DNA of 45,512 bases, from positions 1 to 45,512 of the forward strand of contig CAIXPF010000012.1 in assembly GCA_903921205.1 (NCBI GenBank). Direction: 5' to 3'. Positions 1 to 6,426 of this stretch are shown here, in pieces. The first letter of the stretch is position 1. Each line of letters begins with the position of its first letter. The DNA is from an uncultured Acidimicrobiia bacterium (GTDB taxonomy: Bacteria; Actinomycetota; Acidimicrobiia; Acidimicrobiales; CAIXPF01). Both the position numbers and the translations under genes were made by a program. Under the pieces are notes generated by a model that had not been told where the DNA came from, did not search any database, and saw nothing but the letters and a program-made list of their open reading frames with translations.

Positions 1-1191
1 GACGGACGGCGCCTGTTCGTCGACGAGTTCCGTCCCGGCGGCCGGCTGGTGGAGCTCGACCCCGCGGGCGAGAAGGCCCCGACGGTGCTCGCCGACGACC
101 TGGCCATGCCGAACGCCTTCGCCATGGGGCCCGACGGGGCGCTGTGGTTCCCGCAGGTCCTCGCCGGGGAGATCTGGCGCTACGACCTCGACACCAAGAC
201 CCTCGAACGGCGCTTCACCGACCTCGCCACCCCCACCGCAGTCAAGTTCGACCGGGCCGGACGCCTGCTCACCAGCGAGGGTGCAGCAGGCCGGCTCACC
301 CGAATCGACCTCGCCTCCGGCGCCCGCGAGACCCTGGCACAGGTGAACCCCGGCATCGACAACTTCGCCATCGCCGCCGACGGGCGCCTGTTCGTCTCCC
401 ACTTCACCGACGGCCGGGTGGCCGAGGTCACCGGTGGGGTCGAGCGGGTGCTGTCGCCGTCGGGCCTGATCGGCCCGTTCGGTCTCGACCGCATGGCGGA
501 CGGTTCGCTGCTCAGCGCCGACGGCCTGGCGGTCAACCGCACCACCCCCGACCGGGTCACCACGGTGACCATGAGCCTGCTGGCCGACCTGCCCGGCATG
601 GCCGTCGACGTGGCCCACCACGGGGCCGACCCGCTGGTCCTGCTCAGCCGGGGCCAGGTGTTGCGCCGCCACGGGGACGGCCGCTTCAGCACCGTCGCCG
701 GCCGCCTCGAGGACGCGACCACCCTCACCAGCTCGACCGGCACCGGCGGCGGGGCGTACGTCGTGGAACGCCGCGCCGGCCGGGTCCGTCATCTCGACGG
801 CGAGGGTGGGTTGCGCGAGGTCGTCGGTGGGCTCGACCGGCCGGTGGCGGTCGCCGAGGACGCCGACGGCACGCTGTGGATCAGCCGTCGCGGCGGCCTG
901 ACCGCCGTCGCCGGCGGCGACGTGGTCGCCACCGTCGACGGCCTCGGCGACCCGCAGGGCATCGCCTGTCTCGACGGCGCGGTCTGGGTGGCCGACACTG
1001 CCCGGCGGGCGGTGGTACGCATCGACCGGCGCGACGGCTCGCGCCAGGACGTCCTCACCGACCTGCCGATCGGCCCGCCGGTCGCCGGTGCCCGCATGCC
1101 GCACGCCTTCTCGCCGCTGCTCGCCGACGGTGACGCCGTGCTCATCGGCTGCGACGGCGACGGCAGCATCCGCCGGCTGACCACCGCCTGA
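1..1191 (+). CDS. SMP-30/NHL-type beta-propeller protein (5' end outside window)
   Basis: The reading frame is open from the first base, so the gene starts upstream of the window; the first GTG inside is at 49. About 396 residues are visible. They form recurring blade-like units (for example GPDGALWFPQ, AADGRLFVSH, DADGTLWISR) typical of six-bladed propellers of the SMP-30/gluconolactonase/NHL group. Members are often sugar lactonases or substrate-binding scaffolds, but I see no signature that fixes a substrate. No signal peptide can be assessed because the N-terminus is missing. The downstream gene begins about 130 bases later, after a hairpin, so the two are probably separate transcripts. 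The fold call is firm; the function is unknown. Confidence 0.8.
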   Translation, partial: DGRRLFVDEFRPGGRLVELDPAGEKAPTVLADDLAMPNAFAMGPDGALWFPQVLAGEIWRYDLDTKTLERRFTDLATPTAVKFDRAGRLLTSEGAAGRLTRIDLASGARETLAQVNPGIDNFAIAADGRLFVSHFTDGRVAEVTGGVERVLSPSGLIGPFGLDRMADGSLLSADGLAVNRTTPDRVTTVTMSLLADLPGMAVDVAHHGADPLVLLSRGQVLRRHGDGRFSTVAGRLEDATTLTSSTGTGGGAYVVERRAGRVRHLDGEGGLREVVGGLDRPVAVAEDADGTLWISRRGGLTAVAGGDVVATVDGLGDPQGIACLDGAVWVADTARRAVVRIDRRDGSRQDVLTDLPIGPPVAGARMPHAFSPLLADGDAVLIGCDGDGSIRRLTTA

Positions 1192-1212
1192 CCGCCGACC
1201 GGACCCGGCCGC

Positions 1213-1233
1213 CCGACCGGCCCACCCGGTCGG
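1213..1233 (+). terminator. Possible hairpin terminator after the beta-propeller gene
   Basis: CCGACCGG and CCGGTCGG form a perfect 8-bp stem with a 5-base loop, 22 bases after the stop codon. No T-run follows, so this is only a candidate GC hairpin of the kind common in high-GC actinobacteria. Confidence 0.35.
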
Positions 1234-1319
1234 CCCGGCGGGCGGGGAACCGGCAGCCTGGGCCATGATGGCGGATGACGGTCCGCACCCGGGCCGGAAC
1301 CGACGATTCAGGGGGTCAG

Positions 1320-1769
1320 GTGGACACATCGCTCGCAGGGCGAACCGGCAAACCGTTCACGATGGTGGTCGAGGCGGGCAAGATCCGCGAGTTCGCCCGG
1401 GCCACCAAGTCGCAGAACCCGGCCTACGACGGCGGCCCGCAGGGCGAGCCGGTCAGCCCCACCACGTTCCTGATGAGCGCCCAGTTCTGGCAGAGCGGCG
1501 AGAACAGCCCGCTTTCGGGGGTCGACCTCAACTGGGAGCGCATCCTGCACGGCGAGCAGGAGTTCGTCTTCCACGGCGCACCGCCGCGGGCCGGCGACGT
1601 GCTCACCGGGCAGGCCCGCATCGACAAGGTGTTCGAGAAGGCCGGCAAGCGCGGCGGCACCATGATCTTCACCGAGCAGGTCACCGAGTTCCGTGACCCG
1701 TCCGGCCGGCTCGTCGCCGAACTGCGTTCCACCATGATCGAAACGTCCAAGGCCACGACGGAGGGCTGA
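1320..1769 (+). CDS. FAS1-like/MaoC N-terminal-type dehydratase subunit
   Basis: A 149-residue hot-dog protein of the MaoC_dehydrat_N (HadA/HadC-like) family. These proteins lack the catalytic Asp-His pair and form heterodimers with a catalytic MaoC subunit to hydrate or dehydrate acyl thioesters. The family segment LHGEQEFVFHGAPPRAGD is present. I chose the GTG at 1320 because a GGGGG ribosome site lies just upstream and the protein then starts DTSLAGRTGK, as family members do; an in-frame ATG at 1275 would add 15 residues. The gene ends 2 bases before the catalytic partner starts, so the two are almost certainly co-translated. The substrate is unknown; an acyl-CoA is most likely. Confidence 0.87.
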   Translation: MDTSLAGRTGKPFTMVVEAGKIREFARATKSQNPAYDGGPQGEPVSPTTFLMSAQFWQSGENSPLSGVDLNWERILHGEQEFVFHGAPPRAGDVLTGQARIDKVFEKAGKRGGTMIFTEQVTEFRDPSGRLVAELRSTMIETSKATTEG

Positions 1770-1771
1770 CC

Positions 1772-2185
1772 ATGACCACCACCGACCTCACCGTGGGCGC
1801 CGGCCGCGAGCCCTTCGTGGACAAGCCCCTCACCATCACCGACTTCGTCCGCTACCAGGGCGCATCGGGAGACATGAACCCGATCCACCACGACAGCAGC
1901 TTCGCCGCCAAGGCCGGCTACCCCACCCCCTTCGCGGTGGGCATGCTTCAGGCCGGGGTGCTCGGCACCTTCGCCACCGACTGGCTCGGCGCCGAGAACG
2001 TGCGCTCGTTCAAGGTGCAGTTCCGTGAGCAGGCCTGGCCCGGCGACGTGCTGACCTACTCCGGCACCATCACCGCGGTGCGCGAGCAGGACGGCGAGCG
2101 CCTCGTCGACATCGAGTTGGCCTGTACCCGCCAGACCGGTGGCACCCACCTCAAGGGCTGGGCGACCTTCGTCGCCCCCAACTGA
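1772..2185 (+). CDS. MaoC-type (R)-hydratase / 3-hydroxyacyl dehydratase catalytic subunit
   Basis: A 137-residue hot-dog protein carrying the hydratase 2 motif YQGASGDMNPIHHD. Asp34 and His39 are the expected catalytic pair that adds or removes water at the enoyl/3-hydroxyacyl thioester. It pairs with the non-catalytic subunit immediately upstream, giving a HadAB-like heterodimer. It is followed after 11 bases by an alcohol dehydrogenase, so the operon probably handles an acyl-CoA or alcohol intermediate rather than housekeeping FAS-II; no acyl carrier protein or ketosynthase gene is nearby. Family assignment is secure; the pathway is inference. Confidence 0.9.
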   Translation: MTTTDLTVGAGREPFVDKPLTITDFVRYQGASGDMNPIHHDSSFAAKAGYPTPFAVGMLQAGVLGTFATDWLGAENVRSFKVQFREQAWPGDVLTYSGTITAVREQDGERLVDIELACTRQTGGTHLKGWATFVAPN

Positions 2186-2196
2186 GAGGCCGGACC

Positions 2197-3297
2197 ATGC
2201 CGACCCCTTCCCGCGTCGTGGTGGTGCCCCAGGAGCTGGGCAAGCCACTCGAGGTCGTCGACTGCCTGCTGCCCGACCCCGGCCCCCACGAGGTGGTCGT
2301 CGAGCAGTACGCATCGGGGATCTGCCACAGCCAGCTCCACACGATCCATAACCCCAGGGCTGCCGCCCAGATCCTCGGCCACGAGTCCACCGGGGTGGTC
2401 ACCGCCGTCGGCAGCAACGTCGACGGGCTGGCGGTCGGGGACACGGTGATGGTCACCTGGGTGCCGAAGGACCAGCAGCAGGCCCGCCGCGAAGGCGAGC
2501 TGATGACCCTCGAGTTGCCCGACGGGCGCCGCGCCGTCAGCCGCAACGTGTTCACCTGGGCCACCCACACCCTCGCCGACGAGATGTTCGTGGTGAAGGT
2601 GCCCGCCGACATCGACCGGGAGGCCACCGCCATCATCGGCTGTGCGGTCATCACCGGTGCCGGTGCGGTGCTGCACACTGCGGCGGTCCAGCCCGGTGAC
2701 AGCGTGGCCATCTTCGGGGTGGGTGGTGTCGGCCTCAGCGCCGTGGCCGCAGCCCGCAAGTGCGGGGCCGATCCCATCATCGTGGTCGACCTCAGCGAGG
2801 AGAAGCTCGCCTTCGCCAAGCGGTTCGGCGCCACCCACGGGGTCAACGCCTCCGAGGTCGACCCGGTGGCGGCCATCCGTGAGCTCACCGTGCGACACGG
2901 TCGCTACGACATCATGCGCGAACCGCTGCGTGGGGTTGACTTCGCCTTCGACTGCATCGGGGCCCCGGCGACGATGCGCCAGATCGCCGAGTGCGTCCGC
3001 TCCGGTGAGTTCGGCCAGAGCCGCGGCGGGGTCGCCGTGCTGGTCGGGGTACCGCAGACCCCGCTGGAGCTCGACAGCCGGTTCCTGTTCATCGGCGAAC
3101 GCAGCTACCGGGCGAGCCTCGGGGGAAGCTGCGTGCCCGGCGAGGACCTGCCCCGCTTCCTGGAGTGGTACGCCCAGGGCGACTTGGACCTCGATGCCCT
3201 CGTCACCCGGCGCTACACCATCGACGAGATCGCCGAGGCCGTCGAGGACCTCGAGCACGGTCGCATCACCGGCCGTTCGATCCTGGTGTTCACCTGA
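2197..3297 (+). CDS. Zinc-dependent alcohol dehydrogenase (NDMA/class III-like, no structural zinc lobe)
   Basis: A 366-residue medium-chain dehydrogenase. The catalytic zinc ligands are visible as Cys43 (GICHS), His62-Glu63 (GHES) and Cys149 (IIGCAVITGAGAV). The NAD-binding Rossmann loop GVGGVG lies at 174-179. Overall it resembles class III / NDMA-dependent actinobacterial enzymes. The four cysteines that normally bind the structural zinc around residues 90-115 are absent: no Cys occurs between 44 and 148. It probably oxidises an alcohol or reduces an aldehyde. It overlaps the next gene by one base (stop and start share the A of TGATG). Substrate unknown. Confidence 0.9.
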   Translation: MPTPSRVVVVPQELGKPLEVVDCLLPDPGPHEVVVEQYASGICHSQLHTIHNPRAAAQILGHESTGVVTAVGSNVDGLAVGDTVMVTWVPKDQQQARREGELMTLELPDGRRAVSRNVFTWATHTLADEMFVVKVPADIDREATAIIGCAVITGAGAVLHTAAVQPGDSVAIFGVGGVGLSAVAAARKCGADPIIVVDLSEEKLAFAKRFGATHGVNASEVDPVAAIRELTVRHGRYDIMREPLRGVDFAFDCIGAPATMRQIAECVRSGEFGQSRGGVAVLVGVPQTPLELDSRFLFIGERSYRASLGGSCVPGEDLPRFLEWYAQGDLDLDALVTRRYTIDEIAEAVEDLEHGRITGRSILVFT

Positions 3298-3584
3298 TGG
3301 CCGCCTACCTGATCGTCGACATCGACGTGCACGACCCCGAGGTCTACAAGGGCTACGCGGCCCAGGTGCCGCCCCTCGTCGAACGCCACGGCGGCACCTA
3401 CCTGGTGCGCGGCGGGGCCCGCGAGACCCTCGAGGGGACCTGGGCCCCGAGCCGGGTCGTCGTCCTGCAGTTCCCCGACGCCGACGCCGCCCGGGCGTTC
3501 ATGAACGACCCCGACTACGCCCCGGTGAAGGCCATCCGTCACCAGGCGTCGACCAGCCACATGGTGCTCGTCGAGGGTGCCTGA
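3297..3584 (+). CDS. DUF1330 family protein
   Basis: A 95-residue ferredoxin-like small protein of the DUF1330 family, with the typical opening AAYLIVDIDVHD and the central segment FPDADAARAF. These are soluble dimeric alpha/beta barrel-type proteins of unproven function. Its ATG at 3297 overlaps the stop of the dehydrogenase, so it is the fourth and last gene of the dehydratase-dehydrogenase operon. A strong hairpin begins 3 bases after its stop. The role in the pathway is not known. Confidence 0.88.
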   Translation: MAAYLIVDIDVHDPEVYKGYAAQVPPLVERHGGTYLVRGGARETLEGTWAPSRVVVLQFPDADAARAFMNDPDYAPVKAIRHQASTSHMVLVEGA

Positions 3585-3586
3585 CC

Positions 3587-3618
3587 CGATCGCCCGGGCG
3601 TGCGCGCCCGGGCGATCG
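3587..3618 (+). terminator. Hairpin terminator of the dehydratase-dehydrogenase operon
   Basis: CGATCGCCCGGGCG, loop TGCG, then the exact complement: a perfect 14-bp stem 3 bases after the last stop codon. There is no U-tract, as is frequent for actinobacterial terminators. Confidence 0.6.
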
Positions 3619-3709
3619 ACCGCATGCCGGGCGGCACGCACCGCGCTCACCCGCCCGACGCAGCTCGCGTTCGCCCGCTGCCGGCGCACGCGCCAGTACC
3701 GTCGCGACC

Positions 3710-5557
3710 ATGACGCCGCGCCTGCCGACACCGCCCGCCGGGGTGCAGATCGTCGAGTTCGCCCACGTCGCCCACCTCGGCCCGCTGCTGGCCCGCTGGC
3801 ACGCGGACGAATGGGCCCACCTGTACGACACCTGGGATCGTGCTGCGGCCGAGGCCGAATTCGCGGCCATGACCCAACCGGGCGTCATCCCCACCACCTG
3901 GGTGGCCTTCGACGGCCCGGGCCGTGACGAAGCGGCGGTGATGGGCTCGGTCACCCTGGCCCTCACCGACGACCTGCCGGGCTACGAGTCGGTCTCGCCG
4001 TGGCTGGTCAGCCTGTTCGTCGCCCCGGCGCACCGCAGCCGCGGGGTCGGTGAGGCCCTCGTCGACCGGTTGCTGGCCGAGGCGCACCGGCTCGGGGTGG
4101 ACACCGTCTGGCTGTTCACCGCCGGCCAGGAGGGGTACTACCTCGATCGCGGCTGGCGCACCGACGAGCGCTTCGAGGTCCATGGGGAGGCCGCAGCGCT
4201 GATGGCCCGCCGTACCGATCCGTATGCGGCCCGGCGATCGGTCTGCAGCCGTTGGAGCACCGATCCGGACTTCGGCGGGGCCTACGCCTACCTGCGCCGT
4301 GGAGCCACGCCAGCGGCTCGCGACGAGCTCGGCGGCGAGGCCCACCCCGGGTTGTTCCTGGCCGGGGAGGCCACCTCGCGACGCTACCCGGGCACGGTGC
4401 ACGGGGCCTGGTTCAGCGGCGAGGAACAGGCCGAGCGCATCGTGGCCGGCGACTTCGCCGAGCACCTCCCGGTGGTGGTGGTCGGCGCCGGGGTGGCCGG
4501 GCTCGCTGCGGCCCGACGCCTGGCCGACAGCGACCGGACGGTGGTGGTGCTCGAGGCTGCACCGGTGCTCGGCGGCCGGGCCCGCACCGACTGGCAGCTC
4601 GGCGGGCCGTGCCATCTGGGCGCAGCCTGGATGCATGGACACCTCGGCCATCCGCTCGCCCGGCTCGGGGCCACCGGCCATCCGATCGACTGGGACGCGG
4701 TGGCGACCTTCGCCGTGGGCCACGGGTTGGTCGAGGACACCGACGCCCGCCGGGCCGAGACCGAGTTGGGCCGTCGGCTCGCCGCCGAGGCCGGCCTGGC
4801 CGCGCATGCGGGTGACGACGCCGCAGCCGATGCCGACGCCGCCTACGGCACCCGCGCCGGTCAACTCCTCGAGCAGCTGACCGCCGAGGGGCTGCTGGCG
4901 GCGGGCGGGCTCGACGAGTTGCTGGTGCGCACCTGGCTACGGGGCGAGATCGAGGGTCTCTACGCAGCCGATCCGGCACAACTGTCGCTGGCCCACGGCA
5001 TCGAGCCGTACCTCCTCGAGGGCGACGACCTGCTCCTCGACCGGCCGATCGAGCCGATGCTGGCCCACGTAGCCGACGGCCTCGACATCCGCTTCGGCAG
5101 GCGTGTCGAGGCAGTGCGTCGACGTACGGACGGCGCCTGGGACGTGGAGATCGAGGCCGCCGTCAACGCCGGGGGAACCACCACCATCACCGCCGCCGCG
5201 GTGGTGCTGACCGTGGCCGTCTCGGTCCTGCAGCGAGGCCGGATCATCATCGACCCAACCTTGCCGCCACGTACCGTGTCGGCGCTCGAGCAGCTGACGA
5301 TGGGCCCGGTCGCCAAGGTGTTCTTCCGGTTCGACACCGCGTTCTGGGCCCCGCATCCGGCGTTCTGGCTGGCCGCTCCCCGCCCGGCGACCTTCGCCCT
5401 GTGGGTCGACGTGTCCAAACTGGCGGGGGCCCCGACGTTGTGCGCCTTCGCCGTCGGCGAGGACGCCCACTGGGCCGAGCAGGCCACCGAGGACGAGCGG
5501 TGCCGGCGCGCGGACGCGTTGCTGCGGGCCGGCGGGGTCGTGCCCGACCCGTCGTGA
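3710..5557 (+). CDS. GNAT acetyltransferase fused to a circularly permuted flavin amine oxidase
   Basis: One uninterrupted 615-residue frame starting at ATG 3710. Residues 1-165 are a complete GNAT domain, with the acetyl-CoA loop FVAPAHRSRGVGEAL at 103-117. Residues 177-246 match the C-terminal FAD-binding end of flavin monoamine oxidases: SRWSTDPDFGGAYAY, then LFLAGEATSRRYPGTVHGAW, then SGEEQAERI. Residues 254-282 are the N-terminal Rossmann segment (VVVVGAGVAGLAAARRL, Glu282), followed by GGRARTD and the substrate domain. The protein stops at PDPS, just where ordinary family members continue into the SRW..DP segment. So all oxidase parts are present but in the order C-terminus then N-terminus. 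It probably oxidises an amine at FAD; the acetyltransferase may act on the same substrate. Function is inferred. Confidence 0.85.
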   Translation: MTPRLPTPPAGVQIVEFAHVAHLGPLLARWHADEWAHLYDTWDRAAAEAEFAAMTQPGVIPTTWVAFDGPGRDEAAVMGSVTLALTDDLPGYESVSPWLVSLFVAPAHRSRGVGEALVDRLLAEAHRLGVDTVWLFTAGQEGYYLDRGWRTDERFEVHGEAAALMARRTDPYAARRSVCSRWSTDPDFGGAYAYLRRGATPAARDELGGEAHPGLFLAGEATSRRYPGTVHGAWFSGEEQAERIVAGDFAEHLPVVVVGAGVAGLAAARRLADSDRTVVVLEAAPVLGGRARTDWQLGGPCHLGAAWMHGHLGHPLARLGATGHPIDWDAVATFAVGHGLVEDTDARRAETELGRRLAAEAGLAAHAGDDAAADADAAYGTRAGQLLEQLTAEGLLAAGGLDELLVRTWLRGEIEGLYAADPAQLSLAHGIEPYLLEGDDLLLDRPIEPMLAHVADGLDIRFGRRVEAVRRRTDGAWDVEIEAAVNAGGTTTITAAAVVLTVAVSVLQRGRIIIDPTLPPRTVSALEQLTMGPVAKVFFRFDTAFWAPHPAFWLAAPRPATFALWVDVSKLAGAPTLCAFAVGEDAHWAEQATEDERCRRADALLRAGGVVPDPS

Positions 5558-5577
5558 CCAAAGACCCTCGGCGGGGA

Positions 5578-5592
5578 TACCCCCAGGGGGTA
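5578..5592 (+). promoter_or_regulatory. CsoR-type copper operator
   Basis: TACCCCCAGGGGGTA is a perfect palindrome around a central A, 10 bases before the csoR start. It matches the GC-tract palindromes bound by CsoR repressors. TAGATT at 5591-5596 could be the -10 box, overlapping the operator's last two bases and placing transcription start at or near the ATG (possibly a leaderless message). Confidence 0.7.
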
Positions 5593-5602
5593 GATTGGGG
5601 CC

Positions 5603-5917
5603 ATGAGCACCGCACCGGGCTACCTCGGCCGCAAGAACGACGTCCTGCGTCGCCTCCGCCGCATCGAGGGACAGGTCCGTGGCCTCGAGCGGATGGTCGA
5701 CGAGGAGACGTACTGCATCGACGTGCTCACCCAGGTCGCAGCCACCACCAAGGCCCTGCAGGCCGTGGCGGTCCTGCTCCTCGAGGAGCACCTGCGCCAC
5801 TGCGTCGCGGCGGCCACCCCGGGCCACGACGACGAGGACGATTCCCCCGACGGGCGCAGCCCCCAGGCACTGCTCGACGAGGCGGTCCGGGCGGTCGAAC
5901 GCCTGCTGCGGACCTGA
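5603..5917 (+). CDS. csoR: Copper-sensing transcriptional repressor CsoR
   Basis: A 104-residue all-helical DUF156/CsoR family repressor. The Cu(I) ligands are Cys38 (YCID), His63 and Cys67 (HLRHC), matching the C-H-C set of mycobacterial CsoR with a shift of two. The C-terminal 30 residues are acidic and variable. The gene begins just after a palindromic operator and heads an operon with copZ, a small membrane protein and copA, so it should repress this set until Cu(I) binds. The downstream gap to copZ contains tandem repeats. High confidence. Confidence 0.94.
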   Translation: MSTAPGYLGRKNDVLRRLRRIEGQVRGLERMVDEETYCIDVLTQVAATTKALQAVAVLLLEEHLRHCVAAATPGHDDEDDSPDGRSPQALLDEAVRAVERLLRT

Positions 5918-5918
5918 G

Positions 5919-5975
5919 CCGGACCGAACCCGGACCGAACCCGGACCGAACCTCCAGACCAGACCAGACCAGACC
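5919..5975 (+). repeat. Two short tandem repeats between csoR and copZ
   Basis: CCGGACCGAAC occurs three times back to back (5919-5951), followed by four copies of AGACC (5956-5975). They fill most of the 72-base csoR-copZ gap. Such short arrays are prone to length change by slippage and could tune expression of the downstream genes; this is inference. Confidence 0.9.
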
Positions 5976-5989
5976 CGGACGGAGCACAC

Positions 5990-6196
5990 ATGGATACCAT
6001 CACCTTCACGGTTCCCGGCATGACCTGCGGCCATTGCGTCGCCGCAGTCTCCGAGGAGCTCGCCAAGGTCAGCGGGGTGGCCGACAGCTCGATCGACCTC
6101 GACACCAAGGCCGTCATCGTCACCGGCGAGCACATCGACCGGTCCGACCTCGATGCCGCCATCGACGAGGCCGGCTTCGAGATCGCCTGGCCATGA
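5990..6196 (+). CDS. copZ: Copper chaperone CopZ (single HMA domain)
   Basis: A 68-residue ferredoxin-like heavy-metal-associated domain with the Cu(I) motif MTCGHC (Cys13 and Cys16). It carries Cu(I) in the cytoplasm and hands it to the CopA ATPase encoded two genes downstream. A GGAG ribosome site precedes the ATG. Its stop overlaps the ATG of the next gene (ATGA), so these genes are translationally coupled. The His between the two cysteines is a variant seen in some chaperones. Confidence 0.93.
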   Translation: MDTITFTVPGMTCGHCVAAVSEELAKVSGVADSSIDLDTKAVIVTGEHIDRSDLDAAIDEAGFEIAWP

Positions 6197-6426
6197 GCCG
6201 CCGCTCGGTCGACACCCTCACCGCCCCGGTCCGGGTCGCCCTGTTCGGGTTGGTGCTGGTCGTGGCGTTCGGTGTCGGGGCGGCGCTCGGCGCCGTCGTG
6301 CCCGCCGTTCGCAGCGACGTCGCACCGGGCACGACCACGATCCCGGCCGGACACGACGACGGCCATACCACCGAGCATGCCCTGGCACCGCTGCCCGATC
6401 CCGGACGCACGCAGGCCCCACGATGA
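6193..6426 (+). CDS. Small single-pass membrane protein with His-rich tail in the copper operon
   Basis: A 77-residue protein encoded between copZ and copA and joined to both by ATGA overlaps. Residues 12-38 form one hydrophobic segment ([20 protein letters not shown]...). It is followed by a short tail with four closely spaced His and acidic residues ([14 protein letters not shown]). With few positive charges after the helix the tail is probably outside, where it could bind copper. I do not recognise a named family; membrane proteins at this position occur in other actinobacterial cop operons. The role is inferred from position and composition only. Confidence 0.72.
   Translation: MSRRSVDTLTAPVRVALFGLVLVVAFGVGAALGAVVPAVRSDVAPGTTTIPAGHDDGHTTEHALAPLPDPGRTQAPR

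Noticed and set aside
3710-4470. Two separate genes (acetyltransferase and a truncated oxidase)
   Set aside because: The frame is continuous without a stop or internal start with a ribosome site, and both oxidase parts are needed for a complete FAD fold. A misassembly remains possible and is noted in the finding.
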